From Clostridium cavendishii DSM 21758 (GTDB lineage Bacteria > Bacillota > Clostridia > Clostridiales > Clostridiaceae), in NCBI RefSeq assembly GCF_900141845.1, contig NZ_FQZB01000017.1, positions 36,379 through 100,378 on the forward strand: a stretch of 64,000 nt of DNA, written 5' to 3'. The notes under the pieces are model-generated. The model saw only the letters and a list, made by a program, of their open reading frames with translations, had not been told where the DNA came from and searched no databases. Position 1 is the first letter of the stretch. Each line of letters begins with the position of its first letter. Shown in pieces: positions 8,253-16,904 of the stretch. The position numbers and the translations under genes were made by a program.

Positions 8253-9107
8253 ATGGTTTATAAAGTGATGAATGTTATTACTGCTATTGATTATATTGAA
8301 GATCATCTATCAGAAAAACTGGATTTGGATATAGTAGCAAATGCTGTGCACTATTCTAAATATCATTTGCATAGAACATTCACAGCTTCTGTTGGCTTGA
8401 CAATACATGACTATATACAGCGAAGAAAATTGACAGAAGCAGCGAAGTTATTGGTATTTTCCAATAAACCTATAATTGAAATTGCTTTGATAGCTGGATA
8501 TGAAAGTCAACAAGCATTTACTTCTATTTTTAAAGCTATGTATAAAAAATCTCCTAACCAATATCGAAAAGAACAGGAATTTTATCCTTTGCAGCTAAGA
8601 TTTGTTTTGAAAAAGGCTAGCATATGTTTAGAAAATATTCTAGAATTACAAAAACAAATTAAACTTGCTACTTTATCTGATGTTCCATTATGGATGAACT
8701 TAGTGAGATTAGTTATTGACGGTTTTCCTAATTTACATGAGGAAGAATACATAAACAAGTTAAAGAAGTGTATAGCTGAAAAAAGAGCTTTAATATTGAA
8801 GTGTGATAATACTGTTATTGGAAGTATGGTTTTCAGCAAAGAAACTGGTAGTATTGATTTTTTTGGAATACATCCTCAATATCGTAATTCAGAAATAGCA
8901 CAAGCATTTCTTAAAAAAGTTATGGATGATTTTTTACTAGATACTACTATTTCAATTACTACTTTTCGTGAAGGGGATAAAGCTGATACAGGTCATAGAG
9001 AAATGGTTAAAAAATTAGGATTTGCAGAAGCAGAGTTGTTAACAGAGTTTGGATATCCTACACAAAAGTTTGTCTTATCTTCTGAAAAGGTAATAAATAC
9101 TAATTAA
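8253..9107 (+). CDS. AraC-family regulator fused to a GNAT-like domain
   Basis: A 284-residue two-domain protein. Residues 8-110 carry the two AraC helix-turn-helix motifs (L-D-I-V-A-x-x-V-H-Y-S-K-Y-H-L-H-R-x-F; I-I-E-I-A-x-x-A-G-Y-E-S-Q-Q-A-F-T; K-S-P-N-Q-Y-R). Residues 140-275 look like a GCN5-related N-acetyltransferase: an alpha/beta region, A-L-I-L-K-C-D-N-T-V-I-G-S-M-V-F as strands 2-4 and F-F-G-I-H-P-Q-Y-R-N-S before the acetyl-CoA loop. The Q/R-x-x-G-x-G/A loop is degenerate (Y-R-N-S-E-I-A), so the domain may only sense a ligand. DNA-binding domain first and GNAT second is the reverse of classical AraC. The start has GGAGGG. It follows HelD on the same strand; no target gene is evident. 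Confidence 0.75.
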   Translation: MVYKVMNVITAIDYIEDHLSEKLDLDIVANAVHYSKYHLHRTFTASVGLTIHDYIQRRKLTEAAKLLVFSNKPIIEIALIAGYESQQAFTSIFKAMYKKSPNQYRKEQEFYPLQLRFVLKKASICLENILELQKQIKLATLSDVPLWMNLVRLVIDGFPNLHEEEYINKLKKCIAEKRALILKCDNTVIGSMVFSKETGSIDFFGIHPQYRNSEIAQAFLKKVMDDFLLDTTISITTFREGDKADTGHREMVKKLGFAEAELLTEFGYPTQKFVLSSEKVINTN

Positions 9108-9203
9108 GATAAAACAAATATATAGCAGTAAATTCCAAACAGTTTCGAAAATATGTGAAATTGAGAATTAATTCGTTAGCGTTTAACTATTAAAATAATT
9201 AAG

Positions 9204-9238
9204 AACCCAGTAGAAAAATTTTTTCTACTGGGTTTAAT
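9204..9238. terminator. Bidirectional intrinsic terminator
   Basis: AACCCAGTAGAAAAA pairs with TTTTTCTACTGGGTT (15 bp; the innermost pairs must open to make a loop). It lies between the convergent AraC-GNAT and oleate hydratase genes, with T-rich sequence on both sides. Confidence 0.85.
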
Positions 9239-9254
9239 TTTAAATTAAATTATA

Positions 9255-11030
9255 TTATATTAAATTATATTCTTTTAATAATTTCTCTATATCAGTACCT
9301 TCAATTTTCTTAAGAGTATCTTTAAGAGCTAATTTTTCCTTAATTCCTAGTTTCATGTCTGTTATACCTTTACCATCACGCATCATAACTGTAGCATTAA
9401 GTAAATCACGAATATCATAAACACTTCCCCAAACTTCAGGTACACCACGGTCAACATTAAGTAATTTATAAACAGCTTCCATACCAGTTCTCATAGAATA
9501 CTCTGTTGTGAATATTGTATCACGCTTTGTCTCTGCGAATTGACCAATGAAGGCAAAGTTTACACTTCCTTCTGGAACAACATTAGGACGATCTCCTGCA
9601 GCACGAGGCATAAAGAATGAAGTAATATATGGCATCATACAAGGTATTGTATTAGCACTATTTTCAGCCATATCCTCAATTTGGTCTACTGGAACTCCAA
9701 GGTGATATAACCATTCCATACAGATTTCTTTTCCTGTACATTCACGCATTGGTTTCTTTATAAAGTTACCTGGCTTGTCACTAAATAAGCCATAAACCCA
9801 TCCAACAAGTTGTCCTTTTGGTTGGTTACGGAATTGTGGTTGACGATTGAATGTCCAACTTAATAACCAATTTGAATCTTTGACAGTAACTATACCTCCT
9901 GTTACAACCCCTCCACTAAATGGATCACGTTTACATATATTTTGAAGATAAGGTGGTATTCGTTGATCTAATGTTGTAACTGTTGCTGACATCCAATTAC
10001 TCTTTTCTGGATCAGAACAGAAATTATCTGGATTACCGAAGGATGGATCTTGAGCTGCTATTTTACGCCACATATCCCATCCGCCACCTTCTTTAATTTC
10101 TTTATTGAAAGGTGCTGGAGTATTTTGACTTCCAAGACTGGAGTTTTCAACACAACCACCATTGCTTATAAATACAAGATCATTCTCAGTAAGATCTATA
10201 AATTCTTCTTTACCATCATGAATAATAGCTATACGGTTAGCTTGTTTTTTATTCTCATTTATTTCAAATTCCACGTTTACTACCTTTGTATTATAATGGA
10301 ATTGAACGTTATATGATTCTAAATATTTAATCATTGGCAGAATCATAGATTCATATTGATTATATTTTGTAAAACGTAGAGCTTTGAAATCTGGTAATCC
10401 TCCAATATGGTGAACAAAACGTCTAATATATAGCTTCATTTCTAAAGCACTATGCCAATTTTCAAAAGCAAACATAGTACGCCAGTACAACCAGAAGTTT
10501 GAATTTAAAACTTCTTCATCAAATAATTCATCAATTCTCTTATTATATAATTTTTCATCTGGAGTAAAGAATAATTTCATAATTTCCATGGAACCTTTAT
10601 CTGATAAACCAAATTTTCCATCTGTATGAGCATCTTCTCCACACTTAATTGTAGCACGCATTAATGAGTAGTTTGGATCACGTTTATTTAACCAATAATA
10701 TTCGTCTAAAACGCTAATTCCTTCAGTTTCAATAGAAGGAATTGATCGGAATAAATCCCACATACATTCAAAATGGTTATCCATTTCGCGGCCACCACGC
10801 ATTACATAGCCAAGATTATCATATTCATATCCATCGCAGGCTCCACCTGGAATTGGTTCTTTTTCAAGAATATGAACATGTTCTCCTTTCATTTGACCAT
10901 CTCTTACAAGATAACATGCTGCAGTAAGTGCAGCTAAACCAGAACCGATTACATATGCTGATTTATGGTCAACTCCTTCTGGTTTTAATGGACGAGCAAA
11001 GGCTTCATAATTTCCACTTGAATAATACAT
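9255..11030 (-). CDS. ohyA: Oleate hydratase (FAD-dependent fatty-acid hydratase)
   Basis: A 591-residue flavoenzyme of the myosin-cross-reactive-antigen family, which adds water to the cis-9 double bond of oleate (and similar acids) to give 10-hydroxystearate, detoxifying free unsaturated fatty acids. Visible are the FAD motif G-S-G-L-A-A-L (29-35), P-G-G-A-C-D-G (61-67), R-G-G-R-E-M-D-N-H-F-E-C (78-89, including the catalytic E82), and the C-terminal F-I-G-Q-F-A-E and E-Y-S-M-R-T blocks. The ATG at 11030 is preferred over that at 11045, because the ribosome binding site GGAGGT lies between them, 8 bases before 11030. It is the second gene of a tetR-ohyA unit (89-base gap) and ends at the terminator 9204-9238. 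Confidence 0.95.
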   Translation of the reverse strand: MYYSSGNYEAFARPLKPEGVDHKSAYVIGSGLAALTAACYLVRDGQMKGEHVHILEKEPIPGGACDGYEYDNLGYVMRGGREMDNHFECMWDLFRSIPSIETEGISVLDEYYWLNKRDPNYSLMRATIKCGEDAHTDGKFGLSDKGSMEIMKLFFTPDEKLYNKRIDELFDEEVLNSNFWLYWRTMFAFENWHSALEMKLYIRRFVHHIGGLPDFKALRFTKYNQYESMILPMIKYLESYNVQFHYNTKVVNVEFEINENKKQANRIAIIHDGKEEFIDLTENDLVFISNGGCVENSSLGSQNTPAPFNKEIKEGGGWDMWRKIAAQDPSFGNPDNFCSDPEKSNWMSATVTTLDQRIPPYLQNICKRDPFSGGVVTGGIVTVKDSNWLLSWTFNRQPQFRNQPKGQLVGWVYGLFSDKPGNFIKKPMRECTGKEICMEWLYHLGVPVDQIEDMAENSANTIPCMMPYITSFFMPRAAGDRPNVVPEGSVNFAFIGQFAETKRDTIFTTEYSMRTGMEAVYKLLNVDRGVPEVWGSVYDIRDLLNATVMMRDGKGITDMKLGIKEKLALKDTLKKIEGTDIEKLLKEYNLI

Positions 11031-11119
11031 AAAAATTACCTCCATATACTTTATTTAACTACATATTAATATTTATATGCAAAGGTAACAATAAACAATT
11101 TATCTAATATGATAAAAAT

Positions 11120-11704
11120 TTAATCATTTTCTTCAGTTTGTTGTATTTTATCAATACGATATTTATTTAAAGCTCTTTTAATATCACCTTTTATTAAAGT
11201 GCTAAGATGATCAATGATAATTTGAGGATCATCTTTCATATCGTTCTTAATCCAATCTAGCATTAATCCTACAAACGCAAATTTATAAAAATCTGCAATA
11301 AATTTTTTATCTGCCTCGGGAACATTCATATTAATAGCTTTTTCTTCAACTACGCCAATAAGTAAGTTATAAGTTAATTTATAAAGATAAATTTCAACTT
11401 GTTCTCTACTTACAGAACGATATACATTTAAAATGAAAGGCTTATTTTCAAGTACTGCATTAAATATTTGTAAAAAGCCTTGTTGCCAAGTATTATATGT
11501 TTTTTTACCATCAAGAGCTTTTGCAGTATCTTCAATACAAGACCACTCAACTAAATCATAAATATCTTTAAAATGATAATAAAAAGTCATGCGATTAATT
11601 CCACAGTCTTCAGTAATATCAGAAATAGTTATTTTATCAAGAGGTTTTTTTAATAGTAAATTTTTCAGTGATATCTCTAGTGCACGTTTAGTTGTTTTAG
11701 ACAT
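11120..11704 (-). CDS. TetR-family regulator, probable control of oleate hydratase
   Basis: A 194-residue TetR/AcrR-type protein. The helix-turn-helix is residues 20-50 (I-T-I-S-D-I-T-E-D-C-G-I-N-R-M-T-F-Y-Y-H-F-K), followed by a helical ligand-binding region of the TetR_C_8/DhaS-like type. It is co-directional with and 89 bases upstream of the oleate hydratase start, so the two probably share a transcript and the regulator probably senses a fatty acid. The start has AAAGGAGA 7 bases upstream. The 120 bases before it contain TATA-rich imperfect dyads (around 11732-11755) that could serve as promoter and operator, but none is decisive. Confidence 0.85.
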   Translation of the reverse strand: MSKTTKRALEISLKNLLLKKPLDKITISDITEDCGINRMTFYYHFKDIYDLVEWSCIEDTAKALDGKKTYNTWQQGFLQIFNAVLENKPFILNVYRSVSREQVEIYLYKLTYNLLIGVVEEKAINMNVPEADKKFIADFYKFAFVGLMLDWIKNDMKDDPQIIIDHLSTLIKGDIKRALNKYRIDKIQQTEEND

Positions 11705-12011
11705 ATCAATGTCTCCTTTCTATTACTTATTTTGCTATATAGTAAATTAGCCTATACTCTAACTAAATTTAAATATTGGTGGTAAAGTAAAACAATTTAA
11801 TAGATTGATTGAAATTCAAAATTATACAAGGTTGGGACCATACTTTGGAAGGTCCAAATGTGTTAATATTAAAATTAGAAAACAGGAAAAAATTCTTTTG
11901 TTAATTTCTGTAATTTGGACAGGGTTTAAATATATTATAATATACTTTGAAAAGAGTTGGAATAAATGAGAAAATTTCTGTAAAGATTTTTGTAGGTTAC
12001 TTTTAATAGAT
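11705..12011. other. Intergenic region upstream of tetR
   Basis: About 300 bases of AT-rich DNA. The tetR promoter must lie near the right side of 11705-11765, where an imperfect TATA-rich dyad (TATAGGC...CTATATA on the minus strand) is a weak operator candidate. A short GGACC/GGTCC hairpin occurs near 11835-11860. An open minus-strand frame at 11822-12076 runs through a terminator and lacks a ribosome binding site, so I do not call it. Confidence 0.35.
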
Positions 12012-12050
12012 AAAAAGGTAGAAAACCCTGTTTGAGTTTCTACCTTTTTT
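12012..12050 (-). terminator. Intrinsic terminator of the two-component/lipoprotein operon
   Basis: AAAAAGGTAGAAA pairs with TTTCTACCTTTTT (13 bp). It lies 100 bases beyond the stop codon of the leftward lipoprotein gene, and T runs on both strands would allow function either way. Confidence 0.85.
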
Positions 12051-12150
12051 GAAGTATATAGCAAACAAATAAGCAAGTTAGAGAAATTTAAATATTTAAT
12101 GTACTGATAGAAGTAGTGTTAATATATATAAGTTTTTTAATAATCAATAT

Positions 12151-13377
12151 TTATTTAATATCAAATAAATATCGCGTATATACTGGTTTCATTATTTTTT
12201 CAATTTTAATAGGTGGTTTGTTTTTTCGTTTAATCTCTTTAGGTTTGGCATTTTTATCTTCAATAAGGGTTTCATTCGTTGCTATCATTTTATCACGTTT
12301 AGGATTTAATAGTATATTTTCAAGTTTAGAATCTTGTATCGTTTTGTCTACAACTGGAATTTTATTTTTTATAATAAATTTATCTTTATCTATAATTCCC
12401 ATGAATGTTCCAACAAATGAAGAAGACTTATTATCTTTATCTGGTTTAGTAGATTCATTAATAAAAATAAGTTTGCTTTTTTCATCATATTTTTGATTAT
12501 AGAAGTTATATTGCTTTATATCATTTACATATTCGGTTATTTTGTTTTTCTCAAAATTAGCATTATAAAATGTTACCGGTCCATAATGCATTTGTTCATG
12601 AATGCTATGAACAAGTAAGGTTCCGTCTTCTAATATTGATTGTATAAAAGCTCTATAGATTTTTAATTCAGATGTAGTTCCATCATCTAAATTTACTCGT
12701 CTAATTTTTTCCTTGTCACATATATATAAATATGGTTCAGATATAGCAAAAGCTTCACCTTCGTAAAAATCACCATATCTTACGATTTCATGTTTTTTAC
12801 CTGTTCTATAATTAATAGCCTCATAAGTTTGTTTATTATTTAATTCTTCTTTACGCCAAGAAAGATATCCTTTTTTTAATAGTAATTCATTTAATTTACT
12901 CATAATAACTAATGATTCATATTCTTTTTTAGATAAGGGAGTATAGATTTTTTTCATGGTATTATCTTTAAGAGATATAGAATAAATAGATACATCATCA
13001 GCTACTATTAGTGTTTCATCATTTTCCATACCTATAACTTCTTTAATACCTTTGTCTGCTAATATTTCAGTTGTTTGTTCTGTTTTAATATTAATATTAT
13101 AAAGTTTTAGTGTTTTGCTTAATGAATCATCTGTATAATTTACAGTATAGCCAATAACATTATCATCGTCTTTCCAAGCTATTAATGATTCGTTCTTAAA
13201 CATTTTTAACTCTTTATTAAAAACAGCTTCTGTCTTTTGTTTAGTTTGCTCTGCCTGGAGTTTAGTTTCCGCTTTTACATCTTTTGAAACCTGAATGCTT
13301 TTTTGTGTGCTACAGCCAGTGATAAGCAGTGATAGCCCTAAAATACTGATTGTCGGTATTGAAATGCATTTTTTCAT
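12151..13377 (-). CDS. Lipoprotein, possibly beta-propeller, partner of a two-component system
   Basis: A 408-residue exported protein. It starts M-K-K-C-I-S with a hydrophobic stretch and lipobox L-I-T-G-C22, so it should be lipid-anchored outside the membrane. The body has repeated strand-rich blocks of the pattern I-x-T-x-x-x-x-I-L-x-D and V-N-L-D-D-G-T-T-S-E-L, suggesting a beta-propeller or TolB-like fold, and ends in a very basic K/P-rich tail. An open frame extends upstream to 13470, but the ATG at 13377 has AAGGAG 7 bases before it and directly begins the signal peptide. It lies 95 bases after the histidine kinase in the same direction, so it may be the sensor's ligand-binding accessory or a regulated product. 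No closer family recognised. Confidence 0.7.
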   Translation of the reverse strand: MKKCISIPTISILGLSLLITGCSTQKSIQVSKDVKAETKLQAEQTKQKTEAVFNKELKMFKNESLIAWKDDDNVIGYTVNYTDDSLSKTLKLYNINIKTEQTTEILADKGIKEVIGMENDETLIVADDVSIYSISLKDNTMKKIYTPLSKKEYESLVIMSKLNELLLKKGYLSWRKEELNNKQTYEAINYRTGKKHEIVRYGDFYEGEAFAISEPYLYICDKEKIRRVNLDDGTTSELKIYRAFIQSILEDGTLLVHSIHEQMHYGPVTFYNANFEKNKITEYVNDIKQYNFYNQKYDEKSKLIFINESTKPDKDNKSSSFVGTFMGIIDKDKFIIKNKIPVVDKTIQDSKLENILLNPKRDKMIATNETLIEDKNAKPKEIKRKNKPPIKIEKIMKPVYTRYLFDIK

Positions 13378-13472
13378 AATTTTAACTCCTTCCCTAAAAT
13401 AAAAAATCTTGAATTTTAACTTCTCTTTAAGTAAATATTTTAGCTTAAGGTTGCTAAAAATCTTATGCATAT

Positions 13473-14900
13473 TTATTGCAATGATATTAAATTAATATTA
13501 ATTTGCACTTCATTGTAATCTATAATCATGGATATATCACCACCATGCTCAGTAACTATTTGCTTACATATATACAATCCTAAACCGTTTCCTCTTTCAT
13601 TTATGGAATTGTTCCCCCTTACAAATGGTTCAAAAGCTTTTTTGGCAAACTCATTATCCACGTCATAAGATTTATTTTTAATGAGTATTGAATAATTATT
13701 GTTAATTTGTTTTCCACATATTGATACTTGGCTATTACAGGGGGAATACTTAAAAGCATTTTCTAAAATGTTTAATATAAGACTTTTTATATCATAGGGT
13801 ATTCCTAGTATATATCCTTCTGATAAATGTAAAGCTATAGATATTCCTTTATCTATAGTTCTTATACTTACTTCATCTGCTAATTTTTCTATTAATTCTT
13901 TTATGTTTATTTTTAGTTTTTCTCTTGATAAGATTTGGCCTTTAGATACAGCTAATATACTACATATCATATTGTTAAGGTTGTTACTTTCATCTATAAT
14001 GCAGTGTAATGCTTTATCTCTAAAAGAAGTATCTTCGTAATTATCAAGCAATAGTTCTCCATAACCACTTATTGTTGTTAAAGGAGTTTTAAGTTCATGA
14101 GTAACATTGCAAAAAAAGTCTCTTCTGCTTTTCTCTAGATTATGAACATCTTCTATTTGAGTTTTAAGCTTTGTTACCATCTTGTTATAATCTTTTGCGA
14201 TATCGCTAATCTCATCATTAAATGAAATATCATTAATTTTGTAGCTATAATTACCATTAGAAATTTCTTCTACACCTTGTTTAAGTTTTTCTAATGGTCT
14301 AGTTGATTTACTCACTATAAAATATATAATTAGAATTGTTGAAAATATAGATAGTATTTCTGCAACTGTGAAAACCATATAAATATTTCTATCATTAACA
14401 ATTAAACTTTCATAATCTCGTACTAGTTCAACAATTCCTAAAAATTTATCTTCATTGTAATAAGGGTATGCAAAATAGCCCTTATAATCGGAAATTTTAT
14501 TGCTCATGTAAGTATAAGATTTGTTATGCTTTGCTTCGTTTATATGTTCTTTTACATTTGAATCTATATTTCCTTTTATAACGCTAATTTCACAGTCACC
14601 ATCTGTATTATATATTCCTATAGTACATTTATAATTATCAGACAAATTGTTAGCAATTTTGGGAGCTTCGATAATAAAATTATACTTGTCCATTTTTTTG
14701 CCACTTAAAATAAAGTATTGTTTAATAAATTCAGTAGAATTTTTTTGTTGCATTATCATATCGTTTTTTATAGTACTAGCCTCATTAAAATCAATAATAT
14801 ATTTTACAACAGCATTAAGTAGAGCAGCACTTATTAGAAGGATTAATGCACATCTTGACGTGATTTTCTTTCTTAAAGTTCTATTTTTATTAAAAATCAT
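13473..14900 (-). CDS. Sensor histidine kinase
   Basis: A 475-residue membrane kinase. It has helix 1 (about 17-37), an extracytoplasmic sensor region of about 135 residues, helix 2 (about 174-196), HAMP (R-P-L-E-K-L onward), HisKA with H268 in F-C-N-V-T-H-E-L-K-T-P-L, and HATPase with N-box I-L-E-N-A-F-K-Y-S-P and G-box N-G-L-G-L-Y-I-C. It phosphorylates the response regulator encoded just upstream, whose TGA overlaps the ATG at 14900 (ATGA). A GTG at 14906 is possible, but AGGTG lies after it, so 14900 is chosen. The signal sensed is unknown; the linked lipoprotein may take part. Confidence 0.9.
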   Translation of the reverse strand: MIFNKNRTLRKKITSRCALILLISAALLNAVVKYIIDFNEASTIKNDMIMQQKNSTEFIKQYFILSGKKMDKYNFIIEAPKIANNLSDNYKCTIGIYNTDGDCEISVIKGNIDSNVKEHINEAKHNKSYTYMSNKISDYKGYFAYPYYNEDKFLGIVELVRDYESLIVNDRNIYMVFTVAEILSIFSTILIIYFIVSKSTRPLEKLKQGVEEISNGNYSYKINDISFNDEISDIAKDYNKMVTKLKTQIEDVHNLEKSRRDFFCNVTHELKTPLTTISGYGELLLDNYEDTSFRDKALHCIIDESNNLNNMICSILAVSKGQILSREKLKINIKELIEKLADEVSIRTIDKGISIALHLSEGYILGIPYDIKSLILNILENAFKYSPCNSQVSICGKQINNNYSILIKNKSYDVDNEFAKKAFEPFVRGNNSINERGNGLGLYICKQIVTEHGGDISMIIDYNEVQININLISLQ

Positions 14901-15586
14901 AGACACCTCATTTTATAACCAACACCAAATACAGTTTTTATATATTTATTTTCTTCATCCTCTAACTTTTCTCGTACTCTTCTGATGTGTACATCCACAG
15001 TTCTTGCATCTCCAAAGAAATCATAGCCCCAAACGCTATTAAGTAATTGTTCCCTTGAAAATACTTTACCAGCATTTGTAGCAAGTACGTAGAGAATTTC
15101 ATATTCTTTTGGTCTTAGAACTATTTCTTTGCCATATTTTATTATAACTTTACCGTCAGTATCTATAAAAGTTTCTTTTCCTATATAAAGTAATTCATTA
15201 ATATTTTTATTTTTTTTATTATTAGATATTCTTTGAAGTGATTTATTAATTCTAGCTATAACTTCTTTAATGTGAAAAGGTTTTGTTATATAGTCATCAG
15301 CGCCTATTTCTAATCCTAGAACCTTATCAACTATATCGTCCTTAGCAGTTAGCATTATTATAGGTAAGGTATGTTGCTCTAGGACTTTTTTACATATTTC
15401 AAAACCATTAATATCTGGTAGCATTAAATCTAGTAAAAGTAAATCAGGATTAAATTCAATTATCTTTTCTAATGCTATTTTACCGTTTTCAGCGGAATCA
15501 ACTATAAAACCTTCTTTTTCTAATGCATAAGCAACCATTTCTTTTATATTTTTATCATCTTCAACTATTAAAATTTTATTTTTCAT
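14897..15586 (-). CDS. OmpR/PhoB-family response regulator
   Basis: A 229-residue two-domain regulator. The receiver (1-115) has acidic E9-D10-D11, phospho-acceptor D53 in L-L-D-L-M-L-P, T-A-K and the Y-I-T-K-P-F motif. The winged-helix output (about 130-228) has L-R-P-K-E-Y-E-I-L and R-T-V-D-V-H-I-R-R-V-R. It is first in the minus-strand operon with the kinase (4-base overlap) and the lipoprotein. AGAGGT precedes the ATG. Operator sites are not evident by eye. Confidence 0.93.
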   Translation of the reverse strand: MKNKILIVEDDKNIKEMVAYALEKEGFIVDSAENGKIALEKIIEFNPDLLLLDLMLPDINGFEICKKVLEQHTLPIIMLTAKDDIVDKVLGLEIGADDYITKPFHIKEVIARINKSLQRISNNKKNKNINELLYIGKETFIDTDGKVIIKYGKEIVLRPKEYEILYVLATNAGKVFSREQLLNSVWGYDFFGDARTVDVHIRRVREKLEDEENKYIKTVFGVGYKMRCL

Positions 15587-15806
15587 AATATACCTCTTTT
15601 GTATTAATAATTATTAGGCGGATATATTCTAGCATAAAGTTATTAAATAATTGTTGCAAGATATAAAATTTTGTTAATATCTTGAAAATAAAAAAGTATA
15701 GGACATATGGTAGTACAATTTTAAAAACACAATTTTTAAAAAAGGATTTTAAGTTTCTAGTTTATTTAGTAATATATAAATAAATAATTTAAAAAAAGGT
15801 GAAAGT

Positions 15807-16592
15807 TTGAATATGAGATTAGATAAATTTTTGACACAATCATCTGTTGGAACAAGAAAAGTTGTTAGAACTTATATAAAAGATGGGTTAGTAAAAATAA
15901 ATGGGCAAGTTAAAATGGAGCCATCCATAGAAATTGATGAGTACTTTGATGTTATCGAATATCTTGATAAAGTAGTTGAATATACTGAAAAAGTATATTA
16001 TATGTTTAATAAACCTGCAGGGTGTATTACTGCTAGGAGAGATAAAATTAATAAAACAGTATTTGATTTTTTTAATAATGATAGTTCTAAGGGGATATTT
16101 CACGTTGGAAGACTGGACAAGGATACAGAGGGCTTATTGTTATTTACTAATGATGGTGAGTTTGAACATAAACTAATGTATCCAGAAAAGCATGTTGAAA
16201 AAACTTATTTCTTTTGGGCTTTAGGTTCATTAGAAGAAGAGGATAAAAGAAAATTAGAGCAGGGTGTTTATATTTCGAAAGGTGAGATTTTAACAAAGCC
16301 AGCTAAAATAAAAGTAGATAAGCAAGGTGTGTATAAAGATTTTAAGCATGAAATATATATTGATAAATTAAATAATATAGATTCAGGTCAATATAATCAA
16401 GCAGTTGTATCTGGCTATTTGACTATTTCAGAGGGGCGTAAGCATCAAGTGAAGCGAATGTTAAAGTCCGTTGGATGTAAGGTGGTTTACTTAAAAAGAA
16501 TTTCAATTGGAGGATTAATGTTAGATGAATCATTAGAAAAAGGACAATATAGATTTCTAACAGATATAGAATTAGAAAAATTATTTGAATAA
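15807..16592 (+). CDS. 16S rRNA pseudouridine synthase, RsuA/RluB family
   Basis: A 261-residue protein with an S4 RNA-binding domain (M-R-L-D-K-F-L-T-Q-S-S-V-G-T-R-K, residues 3-60) and the RsuA-type catalytic domain. The catalytic Asp is in G-R-L-D-K-D-T-E-G-L-L-L-F-T-N-D-G, with the later E-G-R-K-H-Q-V-K-R-M motif. The family isomerises uridine 516 of 16S rRNA (RsuA) or a 23S site (RluB). Length and motif favour the RsuA group. The TTG at 15807 is 5 bases after GGTG, and the ATG at 15813 is 12 bases after it, so the TTG is favoured slightly; the difference is two residues. It stands alone and ends at the hairpin 16614-16660. Confidence 0.85.
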   Translation: MNMRLDKFLTQSSVGTRKVVRTYIKDGLVKINGQVKMEPSIEIDEYFDVIEYLDKVVEYTEKVYYMFNKPAGCITARRDKINKTVFDFFNNDSSKGIFHVGRLDKDTEGLLLFTNDGEFEHKLMYPEKHVEKTYFFWALGSLEEEDKRKLEQGVYISKGEILTKPAKIKVDKQGVYKDFKHEIYIDKLNNIDSGQYNQAVVSGYLTISEGRKHQVKRMLKSVGCKVVYLKRISIGGLMLDESLEKGQYRFLTDIELEKLFE

Positions 16593-16613
16593 AAATTGTA
16601 GATAATTATAAAC

Positions 16614-16660
16614 AAAAAATCAACTTTTCTTATTTTATGATAAGGGAAATTGATTTTTTT
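16614..16660 (+). terminator. Intrinsic terminator
   Basis: AAAAATCAA plus CTTTTCTTAT pairs with ATAAGGGAAA plus TTGATTTTT, leaving one internal mismatch and a T7 run. The following 240 bases up to 16904 contain TATAAT at about 16758 and a good AGGAGG for the AAA+ gene, but no gene. Confidence 0.8.
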
Positions 16661-16904
16661 TACTAGAAAATTATATATTATATAAATTTTATGATGAATA
16701 AATGTTCAGAAACTATCTGATATTTAATAAAATGTGGAAAAATAGTATAAATGACACTATAATGGAAGTAACGTTTGATATTATCAACATAGTAAATGTA
16801 TTAATTTTAAAAATACAAATTTGGTAATAGGGTTACTATTAATATAAACTAATTTTAGTAGTAGCATATATGCAAGTGTTTAATATAAATAGGAGGTAGA
16901 ATAA

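Noticed and set aside
10050..10316. Open frame opposite the oleate hydratase gene
   Set aside because: Entirely inside a well-conserved gene on the other strand; no start signal.
11822..12076. Hydrophobic minus-strand reading frame as a small membrane protein gene
   Set aside because: It runs through a strong terminator, has no ribosome binding site and no recognisable family.
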